A DNA stretch of 64,000 bases from Collinsella sp. (GCA_031296755.1 JAUMMZ010000022.1:1-64000); one strand, 5' to 3'; positions 44,075 through 53,679 are shown, counted from the first letter of the stretch. The notes: generated by a model not told the origin, from the letters alone. Program-made: numbers and translations.

Positions 44075-44103
44075 TTCACCTGCCCGCGTCGATGGCGTAT
44101 TAT
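44075..44103 (+). promoter_or_regulatory. Candidate promoter of rpsP operon
   Basis: TTCACC (44075-44080), 17-bp spacer, TATTAT (44098-44103). A second weaker pair is TTGCAA (44003-44008) and TAAGAT (44025-44030). The leader after it holds a small GCAGC/GCTGC hairpin. Confidence 0.5.
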
Positions 44104-44159
44104 GTTCAACTGTTTGTTTGTAGTTGCAGCCTAAAGCTGCTTGGTTGGAGGAGTTTCCT

Positions 44160-44501
44160 TTGGCAGTCAAGATTCGCCTTGCTCGTCACGGCGCTAAGAA
44201 GCGTCCGTACTACCGTGTCGTCGTCGCCGATTCCCGCGCCCCGCGTGACGGTCGTATCATCGAGGAGGTTGGCCGCTACAACCCGATGACCGCCCCCAAG
44301 ACCATCAACCTCGACCTCGAGAAGATCGCCGACTGGCAGTCCAAGGGCGCTCAGCTTACCGACGCCGTCGCCGCTCTGGTCAAGGCCGCCAACGAGGGCG
44401 AGAAGACCGAGACCGTCGTCAAGAAGTCCAAGAAGCAGCTCGCCAAAGAGGCCGAGGCCGCTAAGGCTGCCGCTGAGGCCGCTGAGGGCGCCGAGGAGTA
44501 A
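44160..44501 (+). CDS. rpsP: 30S ribosomal protein S16
   Basis: 113 residues from a TTG at 44160 with GGAGGAG upstream; the resulting MAVKIRLARHGAKKRPYYRVVVADSR-type start is exactly the family's N-terminus. Small-subunit assembly protein. The C-terminal ~30 residues are an Ala/Glu/Lys-rich tail that the ~80-residue core does not need. Heads rpsP-khpA-rimM-trmD, the classic order. Confidence 0.96.
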   Translation: MAVKIRLARHGAKKRPYYRVVVADSRAPRDGRIIEEVGRYNPMTAPKTINLDLEKIADWQSKGAQLTDAVAALVKAANEGEKTETVVKKSKKQLAKEAEAAKAAAEAAEGAEE

Positions 44502-44504
44502 ATC

Positions 44505-44789
44505 GTGCCTGAGGTTGACGCTGCACAGCTCGAGGGTGAGGCAATGCTCTCAGATCGCATCGCCGATCTCGTCGAATATCTCGTTGTTCAGATCGTCGAC
44601 GACCCGGATTCCGTGAGCCTCGAGGTCATCGATGGTGACGACGCCTCTACGATTGAGGTTTCGGTCGCCGAGGATGACGTCGCTAAGGTCATCGGCCGTC
44701 GTGGCCGTACCATCAAGGCCATTCGCACGCTCGCCCGTGCACTGGCCGCTCGCCTCGACACTGCTGTCGAGGTAGAGGTTCTGGGCTAG
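44505..44789 (+). CDS. khpA: KH-domain RNA-binding protein KhpA
   Basis: 94 residues from a GTG at 44505 right after rpsP; an ATG at 44544 would give 81 residues, the more usual KhpA length. LVEYLVVQIVDDPDSVSLEV is followed by the KH GxxG loop GRRGRT (VIGRRGRTIKAIRTLARALA). Small RNA-binding protein of Gram-positive bacteria, thought to pair with KhpB in envelope and translation control. Confidence 0.9.
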   Translation: MPEVDAAQLEGEAMLSDRIADLVEYLVVQIVDDPDSVSLEVIDGDDASTIEVSVAEDDVAKVIGRRGRTIKAIRTLARALAARLDTAVEVEVLG

Positions 44790-44793
44790 GACC

Positions 44794-45315
44794 TTGAGGT
44801 CCCAGTACAAAAACATCGCCCGTGTGGTCAAGCCGCACGGAAGGAAGGGGGAGGTCCTCGCGCAGCCGCTGCGGGGGCTTCCTTCTGTATTAGAGCCGGG
44901 TATGCGCGTCGCCCTGACGCCGCCGGCGCTCAAGCGCGACCGCTTTTGCACGGTCGTGTCCGTCACCGATACGGGCGATGGCGATCTGGTCTCGTTTGAG
45001 GGCATTGACGACTTGACGGCCGCCGAGGGTATCACGGGATGCTACGTGCTGGCAAATCGTGACGATTTTGAGCTCGATTCGCTCGACGCTGCCTATACCG
45101 ACCTGATGGGTCGCGAGGTGGTCGACGGGCGCTTCGGTTCGCTCGGCACGATCGTCGAGATCATGTCGACGCCCGCTAACGATGTTTGGGTTGTCGAGGG
45201 CGATCGGTACGGCGAGGTGCTGATTCCCGCGATCGAGCAGGTTGTGCTCGATCTTCCCGACACAGGAACAATTTCCGTCCACGTTATGGACGGCCTGATC
45301 GATATGGACAAGTAG
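44794..45315 (+). CDS. rimM: 16S rRNA processing protein RimM
   Basis: 173 residues from a TTG at 44794. IARVVKPHGRKGEVLAQPL is the conserved RimM start (domain 1), and the C-terminal PRC-barrel has TDLMGREVVDGRFGSLGTIVEI and VLIPAIEQVVLDLP. It assists maturation of the 30S head with S19. The start has only a weak TAGG site, and four bases separate it from khpA, so coupling is likely. Confidence 0.92.
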   Translation: MRSQYKNIARVVKPHGRKGEVLAQPLRGLPSVLEPGMRVALTPPALKRDRFCTVVSVTDTGDGDLVSFEGIDDLTAAEGITGCYVLANRDDFELDSLDAAYTDLMGREVVDGRFGSLGTIVEIMSTPANDVWVVEGDRYGEVLIPAIEQVVLDLPDTGTISVHVMDGLIDMDK

Positions 45316-45325
45316 GGAGGACAAC

Positions 45326-46084
45326 ATGCTGATTGAGACCCTTTCGGTCTTTCCCGAGATGTTTGAGCCCGTCATGTCCACATCGATTTTGGGCCGCGCC
45401 CGCAAGGCCGGCCTTTTTGATTTTAAGGCCTATAACCTGCGTGACTGGACGCACGACCGTCATCGTACCGTTGATGACGAGCCGTACGGCGGCGGGCAGG
45501 GCATGCTCATGAAGGTCGAGCCTATCGCAGAGGCCATCGAGGCCATTAGCGCAGAGGGTCCCAAGCCCACTGTGGTGTTCTTTACCCCCTGTGGCGAGCC
45601 TTTTACGCAGCATGTGGCCGAGCGCCTGCTCAAAAGTGAGCGCCTGTTGTTTGTGTGCAGTCGCTACGAGGGCGTCGACGAGCGCGCGTATGCGTATGCC
45701 GATGAGCGTCTGTCGATCGGCGACTACGTGCTTACGGGCGGCGAGCTGCCTGCCATGGTCGTTGCCGATGCCGTCGTACGCCTGATTCCCGGCGCCCTGG
45801 GCGACGAGATGAGCAATGTGGACGAGTCGTTCTCGACCGCCGAGGACGGAGGCCTGCTCGAGTACGCGCAGTACACCCGTCCTGCCGAGTTCAACGGCGA
45901 GGGCGTGCCTCCGGTGCTTGTGAGCGGCGATCACGCCAAGGTCGATGCCTGGCGTCGCAAGAACGCCATCGAGCGCACCTGCCGCTGGCGTCCCGATCTG
46001 ATCGAGACGGCGCGGCTCACGCCCGAGGAGCGCGCTTACGCGCAGGAGATCCTTGACGCTTCGTATTCGCAGAGCGAGGAGTGA
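45326..46084 (+). CDS. trmD: tRNA (guanine-N1-)-methyltransferase
   Basis: 252 residues. It methylates G37 next to the anticodon. The trefoil-knot SAM site shows as CSRYEGVDERA and SIGDYVLTGGELPAMVVADAVVRLIPG; DEPYGGGQGMLMKVEP is another family signature. The ATG at 45326 has GGGAGG upstream. Its stop codon overlaps the signal peptidase ribosome site. Confidence 0.97.
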   Translation: MLIETLSVFPEMFEPVMSTSILGRARKAGLFDFKAYNLRDWTHDRHRTVDDEPYGGGQGMLMKVEPIAEAIEAISAEGPKPTVVFFTPCGEPFTQHVAERLLKSERLLFVCSRYEGVDERAYAYADERLSIGDYVLTGGELPAMVVADAVVRLIPGALGDEMSNVDESFSTAEDGGLLEYAQYTRPAEFNGEGVPPVLVSGDHAKVDAWRRKNAIERTCRWRPDLIETARLTPEERAYAQEILDASYSQSEE

Positions 46085-46086
46085 GT

Positions 46087-46650
46087 ATGGTTCCTACGCA
46101 ACATTCCGCGTTGAGGGGCGCTTTTGAGTGGATCGCGGTCATCGCGATCGCGCTCGTGGCCACCTTCCTGATCCGCACCTTTGTGGTCGAGCCCTTTGTG
46201 GTGCCCACCGGCTCTATGGAGGACACGATCGAGATTGGCGACCAGATCCTGGCACAAAAGGTGAGCCTCGAGCTCGGTCAGCCCGTCAAGCAGGGCGATA
46301 TCGTGGTGTTTCACAACCCCGATGGCACCTCCGAGCATGATGTTCTTGTCAAGCGTGTTATTGCCACGGCCGGCCAGACGGTCGACCTGCAGGATGGCAA
46401 GGTGGTCGTTGACGGCCAAGCGCTCGACGAGGACTATACGACGGGCATGAGCTGGCCACTTTCGGTCCAAGCGCCCGGCGCTCAGGTAAGCTATCCCTAC
46501 ACCGTTCCCGACGGGTGCGTGTGGGTGATGGGCGACAACCGCGAAAACTCTGCCGACTCACGCTACTTTGGTCCCGTCGATCGCTCTGATTTGATCGCTG
46601 TGGCGCTTGTGCGCTACTGGCCGCTCAACCGCATCGGCGCTATCGACTAA
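46087..46650 (+). CDS. lepB: Type I signal peptidase
   Basis: 187 residues from the ATG at 46087, five bases after AGGAG. One N-terminal membrane span (about 12-30) anchors an outside catalytic domain. PTGSMEDT holds the nucleophile Ser43 and VLVKRVIA the general base Lys89; VMGDNRENSADSRYFG is the conserved box D. It removes signal peptides from secreted proteins. Its position after trmD is frequent in Coriobacteriia-like genomes. Confidence 0.94.
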   Translation: MVPTQHSALRGAFEWIAVIAIALVATFLIRTFVVEPFVVPTGSMEDTIEIGDQILAQKVSLELGQPVKQGDIVVFHNPDGTSEHDVLVKRVIATAGQTVDLQDGKVVVDGQALDEDYTTGMSWPLSVQAPGAQVSYPYTVPDGCVWVMGDNRENSADSRYFGPVDRSDLIAVALVRYWPLNRIGAID

Positions 46651-46709
46651 AAACCGCTATAGTACAGTACCTAACCGTGTAATCGTTTCGACGAGGGGAT
46701 ATTAGAGGC

Positions 46710-47621
46710 ATGAACGCTTCATCGCTTTCCTTCCAAGACATCATCTTGCGTCTCCAGCAGTACTGGGGCGAGCAGGGCTGCGTCATTATGCAGCCCTATG
46801 ACTCCGAGGTCGGTGCCGGTACCTTCCATACCGCGACCACGCTGCGCTCGCTCGGTCCCGCCGAGTGGCGCACCTGCTATGCGCAGCCTTGCCGCCGTCC
46901 CGCCGACGGCCGCTACGGCGAGAACCCCAACCGCATGCAGCACTACTATCAGTTCCAGGTGCTCATCAAGCCCTCTCCGGTCAACGCCCAGGAGCTTTAC
47001 CTGGGGTCTCTTGCCGCTATCGGTCTGGACCCCAACGACCATGACGTCCGCTTTGTCGAGGACGACTGGGAGAGCCCGACGCTCGGCGCCTGGGGCCTTG
47101 GCTGGGAGGTCTGGCTCAATGGCATGGAGGTCACGCAGTTTACGTACTTCCAGCAGGTGGGCGGTATCGAGGTCGACCCCGTGCCCGTCGAGATCACCTA
47201 TGGCCTGGAGCGCATCGCCATGTATGCGCAGGGCGTCAATTCCGTCTACGACTTGGTGTGGAGCTACCTGCCCGACGGCACGCCCATGACCTATGGCGAC
47301 GTGTTCCTCGAGAACGAGCGCGAGTTCAGCGCCTACAACTTTGAGGTCGCCAACGTCGAGATGATGCGTCAGAAGTTTGACGACTACGAGGCCGAGTGCC
47401 ACTCCTGTCTGGAGCGCAAGCTGCCGCTGCCGGCGTACGACTGCGTCATGAAGTGCAGCCACGCCTTCAACCTGCTCGATGCCCGTGGCGCGCTGTCCGC
47501 GGTCGAGCGTGCCAACTACATCCTGCGCGTCCGCGCCGTCGCCAAGGCGTGCTGCGAGGCCTACATGGCCGAGGTCGCCGGAGTCAACGAGAATGCCGAC
47601 CAGAAAGGCGAGGTGGCGTAA
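46710..47621 (+). CDS. glyQ: Glycine--tRNA ligase, alpha subunit
   Basis: 303 residues, usual length. SFQDIILRLQQYWGEQGCVIMQPYD, AYVQPCRRPADGRYGENPNR-type block (written here AQPCRRP and DGRYGENP) and DDWESPTLGAWGLGWEVWLNGMEVTQF in part (GLGWEVWL) are hallmarks of the bacterial alpha2beta2 enzyme. It holds the aminoacylation site. A TATAGT at 46658-46663 could be a -10 box. glyS follows three bases later. Confidence 0.96.
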   Translation: MNASSLSFQDIILRLQQYWGEQGCVIMQPYDSEVGAGTFHTATTLRSLGPAEWRTCYAQPCRRPADGRYGENPNRMQHYYQFQVLIKPSPVNAQELYLGSLAAIGLDPNDHDVRFVEDDWESPTLGAWGLGWEVWLNGMEVTQFTYFQQVGGIEVDPVPVEITYGLERIAMYAQGVNSVYDLVWSYLPDGTPMTYGDVFLENEREFSAYNFEVANVEMMRQKFDDYEAECHSCLERKLPLPAYDCVMKCSHAFNLLDARGALSAVERANYILRVRAVAKACCEAYMAEVAGVNENADQKGEVA

Positions 47622-47624
47622 GCC

Positions 47625-49721
47625 ATGGCAGACGCTAAGGATTTCCTGTTTGAGATCGGTACGGAAGAAATGCCCTCCGCACCGCTGAACAATGCCGTCA
47701 AGCAGCTTGGCACCATGATCGCCAAGGGTCTCGACGAGGCCGGTCTGGCCCACGGCGAGGTCCGCGTGATCTCGAGCCCGCGCCGCCTGGCTGCGCTCGT
47801 TGCCGACGTCGCCACCGCGACCGACGAGGTTCACGAGGTCAAGCGCGGCCCCGCGGCAAACATTGCCTTTGATGCCGACGGTAACGCCACCAAGGCCGCC
47901 CAGGGCTTTGCCCGCAAGTGCGGTGTGGCTGCCGAGGACCTGGTCCGTCGCGAGGACACCGACGGCCGCGAGTACGTGTTCGCCGAGAAGAACATTCCCT
48001 CCGCTCCGGCTACGCCGATTCTGACCGCTCTGTGCGAGAAGACCATCGCCGGCCTGCAGTGGCCCAACTACCGCAGCCAGCGCTGGGGCCACGAGCACGC
48101 TACGTTTGTTCGTCCGGTCCGTTGGATCTGCTGCCTTTTGGGTGAGGACGTCGTGCCCGTGTCGTTTGCCGATGTGACGAGTGGCAATACCACGCGCGGA
48201 CATCGCGTTCTGGGCCCCGGTGACCATGTGGTCGCCAGCCCCGCCGTCTACGAGCAGGTGCTCGAGGACGCCGGCGTGCTCTCTGCCGAGCGTCGTCGCG
48301 AGGCCATCCATGCCGGTATCGCCGAGGTCGAGGCTGCGCGCCCCGGCTGCCATGTCGACACGCCTAAGAAGGTCTTTGAGGAGGTCATTAACCTCTGCGA
48401 GTGGCCGACGGTGCTTGTCGGTACCTTCGATGAGGAGTTCCTCAAGGTCCCGCACGAGATCATCTGCGAGTCCATGCTCACCAACCAGCGCTACTTCCCG
48501 ATCTATGACGGCGAGGGCAAGCTCACGCGTGAGTTCGTAGTCGTCTCCAACAGCAAGCCCGAGAACGCCGAGCGCGTGATCGACGGCAACGAGCGCGTCG
48601 TGCGCGCCCGTCTGGACGACGCCAAGTTCTTCTATGAGGAGGACCTGAAGATCTCCCCTGACGAGTTCCGCGAGCGTCTGGCCAAGGTCGCCTTCCAGGA
48701 GAAGCTCGGTAGCGTGCTCGCCAAGTCCGAGCGTATTGAGCAGCTCGCGCTCGCCATCGCCCGCGAGGCTCACCTGGGTGCCCATCTGGCCGCCGATGCG
48801 GCTCGCGCCGCTCACCTGTGCAAGGCCGACCTGGTGTCTAACGCCGTCGTCGAGTTCACGAGCCAGCAGGGCGTGATGGGCGGTTACTACGCCATCGCGA
48901 TGGGGGAGAACGACGAGGTCGCCCATGCTATCCGCGATCATTATCGTCCCCGCTTTGCCGGCGATGATCTGCCCGAGGGCACCGCTGGCTGCATCGTGGC
49001 CTGTGCTGACAAGCTCGATACCATTGCCGGTATCTTTGCCATCGGCGAGCCCCCGACCGGCTCCTCCGACCCCTATGCGCTGCGTCGTGCCGCTATCGGC
49101 ATCATCAACATCCTGCGCGACCGCCTGCCGATCGACCCCACGTCGCTCATCGACTTTGCGCTCGAGCTCTATAGTGAGCAGGGCATTGAGTTTGACGCCG
49201 CCGAAGTCGCCCAGCAGGTTCGCGACTTCTTCCATGGCCGCCTGGTGAGCATGGCCCGCGACGAGAAGATCCCGGCCGATACCGTTGCCGCCGTCTCTGC
49301 GGTGCACATCATCGCCCCGTCCGTCTTCTTCGCCCGCTGCGCCGCCCTCGACGAGGCTCGCAAGAACGACGCCGAGACCTTTGACAACCTGGCGACGGCC
49401 TATGCCCGTGCCGCGCATATCTCCAAGCCCGAGCTGGGCGCGGAGTACGACCGCAGCCTGATGGGCGAGGTCGAGCTCGCGCTTGCCGATGCCTCCGAGG
49501 CTGCTCAGACCGCTGTCGACGCCGCCCTTGCTGCCGAGGATTACCCGGCCGCATTTGCCGCCCTTGCCGCCCTGCGCGCCCCCATCGACCGCTTCTTCGA
49601 TGAGGTTATGGTCATGGACAAGGACGAGCAGCTCCGCGATAATCGCCTTAAGCTGCTCAACCGCTTCGAGGCCGTTTTCTCCGGCATTGCCAACATCGGT
49701 GAGCTTGCCCGCAAAAAGTAA
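47625..49721 (+). CDS. glyS: Glycine--tRNA ligase, beta subunit
   Basis: 698 residues. LFEIGTEEMPS near the start, RGHRVLGPG, the FPIYDGEGKL area and the C-terminal anticodon-binding domain (VMDKDEQLRDNRLKLLNRF in outline) mark GlyS. It binds tRNA-Gly and supports the alpha subunit. A very long reading frame on the opposite strand is a composition effect, not a gene. Confidence 0.96.
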   Translation: MADAKDFLFEIGTEEMPSAPLNNAVKQLGTMIAKGLDEAGLAHGEVRVISSPRRLAALVADVATATDEVHEVKRGPAANIAFDADGNATKAAQGFARKCGVAAEDLVRREDTDGREYVFAEKNIPSAPATPILTALCEKTIAGLQWPNYRSQRWGHEHATFVRPVRWICCLLGEDVVPVSFADVTSGNTTRGHRVLGPGDHVVASPAVYEQVLEDAGVLSAERRREAIHAGIAEVEAARPGCHVDTPKKVFEEVINLCEWPTVLVGTFDEEFLKVPHEIICESMLTNQRYFPIYDGEGKLTREFVVVSNSKPENAERVIDGNERVVRARLDDAKFFYEEDLKISPDEFRERLAKVAFQEKLGSVLAKSERIEQLALAIAREAHLGAHLAADAARAAHLCKADLVSNAVVEFTSQQGVMGGYYAIAMGENDEVAHAIRDHYRPRFAGDDLPEGTAGCIVACADKLDTIAGIFAIGEPPTGSSDPYALRRAAIGIINILRDRLPIDPTSLIDFALELYSEQGIEFDAAEVAQQVRDFFHGRLVSMARDEKIPADTVAAVSAVHIIAPSVFFARCAALDEARKNDAETFDNLATAYARAAHISKPELGAEYDRSLMGEVELALADASEAAQTAVDAALAAEDYPAAFAALAALRAPIDRFFDEVMVMDKDEQLRDNRLKLLNRFEAVFSGIANIGELARKK

Positions 49722-49755
49722 GCCAGCCTGCGCGTAAGCGCAAAAGGAGCCCCGC

Positions 49756-50631
49756 ATGGATTGCCCGGTCACCGCTCGTCCCACCGTTATCGTTATCTCC
49801 GACTCGCTCGGTGATACCGCTTGTGAGGTGGTGCTTGCGGCGTCCGGGCAATTTGATGAAGGGGCTTTTTGTGTTTTGCGCCTGCCTAAGGTGACTTCTG
49901 TGGAGCAGGTCAAGTCATTTGTGGGACCGCGCGTCGATGCCGACCATCGCGATATCGCCGTGTTCCATACCATCGTCGACCCGGCGCTACGTGCTCGTGT
50001 GCTCGATTACCTGGGCATGCTGCATATTCGCTCGGTCGACCTGATCGGCCCGACGCTCGCCGTGCTGTCGTCGCTCATCGGTGTGCCGCCCAAAGGCGTT
50101 GCGGGCGTGATTCACAGGACCGATGACCGCTATTTCCATCGTATCGAGGCCATGGAATATTTCGTTGAGCACGATGATGGACGCGGCTGCGACGACCTTT
50201 CGGGAGCCGATATCGTGCTGCTGGGCGTATCGCGCACGTCCAAGACGCCGCTGTCGATGTTTTTGGCCTTTCAAGGTTACAAGGTTGCCAATGTTCCGTT
50301 GGCCCATGGCATGGAGCCGCCCAAGTCAATTTACGAGGTCGACCCGATGCGTTTGTTTGGCCTGATTTCGACCGTCGACGTTATTTCCGAGATTCGCGAT
50401 AGCCGCTTGGGCGATGACTACGCCCGTGCCGTTGCCGGCTCCTATCCCGAGCCCGAGAGCGTGCGCAGCGAGCTCGAGGAAGCTCGTGCCCTCATGAAGC
50501 GCCTAGGCTGCTTTGTGGTGCGTACCGACGGCAAGGCCATCGAGGAAAGCGCTGCCGAGATCATTAGCCACTTGGAGGAAATCCAAGAAGCCCGCGCCCG
50601 CCGCGCCGCCAGTCGAGTGCAGCAAAGTTAG
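49756..50631 (+). CDS. ppsR: Pyruvate, phosphate dikinase regulatory protein (kinase/pyrophosphorylase)
   Basis: 291 residues with AAAAGGAG upstream. DUF299 family: VISDSLGDTACEV at the start, HRTDDRYFHRIEAMEYFVEHDDG, and P-loop GVSRTSKT at 157-164. It switches PPDK off by ADP-dependent phosphorylation of a threonine near the catalytic His, and on by phosphate-dependent removal. ppdK is the next gene, which fits a PPDK rather than PEP synthase target. Confidence 0.94.
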   Translation: MDCPVTARPTVIVISDSLGDTACEVVLAASGQFDEGAFCVLRLPKVTSVEQVKSFVGPRVDADHRDIAVFHTIVDPALRARVLDYLGMLHIRSVDLIGPTLAVLSSLIGVPPKGVAGVIHRTDDRYFHRIEAMEYFVEHDDGRGCDDLSGADIVLLGVSRTSKTPLSMFLAFQGYKVANVPLAHGMEPPKSIYEVDPMRLFGLISTVDVISEIRDSRLGDDYARAVAGSYPEPESVRSELEEARALMKRLGCFVVRTDGKAIEESAAEIISHLEEIQEARARRAASRVQQS

Positions 50632-50928
50632 CTCATTGGAGTAGTTAAAAAGCCCCGTCCTAAATAGACTACCTCAAAATAATGCACGATAATGATAAAG
50701 CGATTTAGCAAGAAACTTGCATCTGACCTGCATTTCTCTTGCAGTGGTATCTTCATAAGGTAACCACCTTTATCTACCGTTTACCGCCAGTTTTAGCACG
50801 TTTACCAAACCGCGCACCCTCTGCTCAAGCCTGCCCAAAACGCGCCGTATAGTTCCCTCACGGCCCGCATCCGGTGGGTCGATTCGTTACCACGGTCGTG
50901 CGCGTAAGTGCATGGAAGGGGAAGTATC
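50632..50928 (+). promoter_or_regulatory. 297-bp regulatory gap upstream of ppdK
   Basis: No gene fits here. CGTTTACC occurs twice, at 50778-50785 and 50799-50806, exactly 21 bp apart, with an inverted near-copy GGTAACC at 50759-50765. A possible -10 TATAGT is at 50848-50853 without a good -35. Two small hairpins (GCAAG/CTTGC and CTGCA/TGCAG) lie at about 50719-50757. The layout suggests an activator-dependent promoter. Confidence 0.4.
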
Positions 50929-53679
50929 GTGAGCGATTGCAAGAGGGTTTACCGTTTTGGAACCGACGCCCAGGGCACCTGTGTCACTGAGGGCGACAAG
51001 TCCATGAACTTCGTGCTTGGCGGCAAGGGCGCAAACCTTGCCGAGATGAGCCGCATCGGCCTGCCGGTTCCCGGTGGCTTTACCATTACCTGCCAGACTT
51101 GCGTCGAGTACTCCGGTGCCGGCAACGTCTGGCCCGAAGGCGCACTCGATGAGATCGTTGCTGCCGAGGCGGACCTCGAGGCCCGCTGCGGCAAGAAGCT
51201 CGGCGACGCCTCCGATCCGCTGCTCGTGTCGGTTCGCTCGGGCGCTCCGTTCTCCATGCCCGGTATGATGGACACGGTCCTCAACTTGGGCCTCAATGAC
51301 GATTCCGTCCAGGGCCTCATCGCGCAGACGCAGAACCCGCGTTTTGCCTGGGATAGCTACCGCCGCTTTATCCAGATGTTTTCCAATGTCGTCATGGGCG
51401 TTGACGCCGATCTGTTCGAGAACGCCCTGACCCAGGCCCGTCTGGTCGCCGGCGTTCGCGTCGATTCCGAGCTTTCGGCCGAGGACCTGCAGGAACTCGT
51501 CGAGACCTTTAAGGGCATCTTCTCCGAGAACGTCGATGCCTCCCTGTATCCCGAGCTCGAGGTCGCTGACGGCAAGCCCGTTTTCCCGCACGACCCGGAG
51601 CTTCAGCTACGCCTTGCAATCCAGGCCGTCTTTGGCAGCTGGATGAACGAGCGTGCCTGCATCTACCGCAAGCAGCATGGCATTTCCGACGACCTCGGCA
51701 CCGCCGTCAACGTACAGGCCATGGCCTTTGGCAACAAGGGCGAGACCTCTGCGACGGGCGTCGCCTTTACGCGTAATCCGGCCGACGGCACCAAGGAGTT
51801 CTACGGTGACTTTTTGGTCAACGCTCAGGGCGAGGACGTCGTCGCCGGTATCCGCAACACCGAGCCCATCGCCGACCTCAAGGCCACCCCGGGCCTCGAG
51901 TCTGCAGGTGAGGAGCTCGAGCGCGTGTTCCTGACGCTCGAGGACCATTACCGCGATATGTGCGATATCGAGTTCACCATCGAGCAGGGCAAGCTCTGGA
52001 TGCTCCAGACACGCGTGGGTAAACGCACTGCCACCGCCGCCCTGCGCATCGCCATCGAAATGGTCGAGGAAGGCCTGATCACCCGCGAAGAGGCCGTGAG
52101 CCGTATCGATCCCGCGCAACTCGACCAGCTCCTGCACCCGCAGTTTGACGCTTCCAAGAGGTACGAGGCGCTGGCCAGCGGTCTGAACGCCAGCCCCGGC
52201 GCCGCCGTGGGCGAGGTCGTGTTCTCGAGCGATGACGCCGTCGCGCGCGCAAACGAGGGTCATAAGGTTATCTTGGTCCGTTGGGAGACCAACCCCGACG
52301 ACTTGAAGGGCATGGTCGCCGCCGAGGGCATCCTGACCAGCCACGGTGGCAAGACGAGCCATGCCGCTGTTATCGCCCGCGGTATGGGTACGCCCTGCGT
52401 CTGCGGCGTTGAGCGCTTCCACATCGACGCCGCCGAGAAGGTCGTGCGCATCGAGGGCAGCGACCGCGTATTGCACGAGGGCGATGTCATCTCCATCGAC
52501 GGCACCCAGGGCATCGTCGTCGATGGTCCCGTCGACCTGGTCTCCGCCGAGCTTACCGGCGACCTGGACACCATCCTGTCCTGGGCCGACGAGATTCGCC
52601 TGGACGAGACCTGTGGCCATGCCAACCATGTGCGCGTCAACGCCGACAATCCTGAGGATGCCGAGCTCGCCCTCGAGTTTGGCGCCGAGGCCATTGGCCT
52701 GTGCCGCACCGAGCACATGTTCCTGGGTGACCGCAAGAACATCATCCAGAGCTTTATCCTGTCTGACGATGAGGCCGTGAAGCAGCAGGCCTTGGCCGAC
52801 CTGCTCAAGGTTCAGACCGAGGACTTCCTGGCGATGTTCAAGACCATGTCCGGTCGCGATGTGGTCGTCCGCCTGCTCGATCCGCCGCTTCATGAGTTCC
52901 TGGATAATCCTCGCGAGCTCGAGGTTGCCATCACCAAGAAGGAAGCCGCTGGCGCCAGCGAGGAAGAGCTTGCCGTCCTGCGCACCCGCCTGCGTCGTAT
53001 CGACGGCATGGTCGAGTCGAACCCCATGCTCGGCCTACGCGGCGTGCGCCTGTCCGTCGTCTTTAGCGATCTGCCGCTCATGCAGGTCCGCGCCGTCGCC
53101 ACGGCTGCCGCCCGCCTTATCAAGGAGGGCGTCGACCCGCGCCCCGAGATTATGGTCCCGCTCGTTTCCATTACGGCCGAGCATGTTCAGACCCGCGAGG
53201 TTATCGAGCGCGTGATCGCCGAGGTTTCCGTCGAAGAAGGCGTCGAGCTCAATATTCCCGTGGGCACGATGCTCGAGCTGCCGCGCGCCTGCATGGTCGC
53301 TGACGAGATCGCCCATCACGCAGACTTCTTCTGCTTTGGCACCAACGACCTCACCCAGACGACCTTCGGTTTCTCGCGTGACGACGCCGAGGCTAAGTTC
53401 ATCCCGCTGTACATGCATAAGAAGATCTTGAAGGACAATCCCTTCGAGACCATCGATACGGCGGTGCTCGAGCTGGTGCGCATGGCCGTCGAGAAGGGCC
53501 GAGCCACCAACCCCGACATGCACTTTGGCGTGTGCGGCGAGCACGGCGGCGACCCCAAGTCCATCAAGGGCCTGTTTAACGTGGCCGACGTGGACTACGT
53601 GTCCTGCTCGCCCTACCGCGTGCCCCTCGCACGCCTGGCTGCCGCTCAAGCCAAGCTCGAGGCCAAGCGTTCCGCCTAA
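50929..53679 (+). CDS. ppdK: Pyruvate, phosphate dikinase
   Basis: 916 residues from a GTG at 50929, eight bases after GGAAGGGG; a GTG at 50908 is in frame but lies over that site. N-terminal ATP-grasp region (VLGGKGANLAEM, RSGAPFSMPGMMDTVLNLG), a swivelling phospho-His domain with GGKTSHAAVIARG (His478, with Thr476 as the regulator's target), and a C-terminal PEP/pyruvate barrel (GLCRTEHMF, NPMLGLRGVRL, FCFGTNDLTQTTFGFSRDD). It interconverts pyruvate, ATP and phosphate with PEP, AMP and pyrophosphate. Confidence 0.97.
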   Translation: MSDCKRVYRFGTDAQGTCVTEGDKSMNFVLGGKGANLAEMSRIGLPVPGGFTITCQTCVEYSGAGNVWPEGALDEIVAAEADLEARCGKKLGDASDPLLVSVRSGAPFSMPGMMDTVLNLGLNDDSVQGLIAQTQNPRFAWDSYRRFIQMFSNVVMGVDADLFENALTQARLVAGVRVDSELSAEDLQELVETFKGIFSENVDASLYPELEVADGKPVFPHDPELQLRLAIQAVFGSWMNERACIYRKQHGISDDLGTAVNVQAMAFGNKGETSATGVAFTRNPADGTKEFYGDFLVNAQGEDVVAGIRNTEPIADLKATPGLESAGEELERVFLTLEDHYRDMCDIEFTIEQGKLWMLQTRVGKRTATAALRIAIEMVEEGLITREEAVSRIDPAQLDQLLHPQFDASKRYEALASGLNASPGAAVGEVVFSSDDAVARANEGHKVILVRWETNPDDLKGMVAAEGILTSHGGKTSHAAVIARGMGTPCVCGVERFHIDAAEKVVRIEGSDRVLHEGDVISIDGTQGIVVDGPVDLVSAELTGDLDTILSWADEIRLDETCGHANHVRVNADNPEDAELALEFGAEAIGLCRTEHMFLGDRKNIIQSFILSDDEAVKQQALADLLKVQTEDFLAMFKTMSGRDVVVRLLDPPLHEFLDNPRELEVAITKKEAAGASEEELAVLRTRLRRIDGMVESNPMLGLRGVRLSVVFSDLPLMQVRAVATAAARLIKEGVDPRPEIMVPLVSITAEHVQTREVIERVIAEVSVEEGVELNIPVGTMLELPRACMVADEIAHHADFFCFGTNDLTQTTFGFSRDDAEAKFIPLYMHKKILKDNPFETIDTAVLELVRMAVEKGRATNPDMHFGVCGEHGGDPKSIKGLFNVADVDYVSCSPYRVPLARLAAAQAKLEAKRSA

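Noticed and set aside
46719..49973. 1084-residue open frame on the minus strand across glyQ and glyS
   Set aside because: Both genes are certain on the plus strand. The antisense frame is open only because of the GC-rich codon pattern and has low-complexity, leucine/glycine/valine-rich sequence with no known domain.
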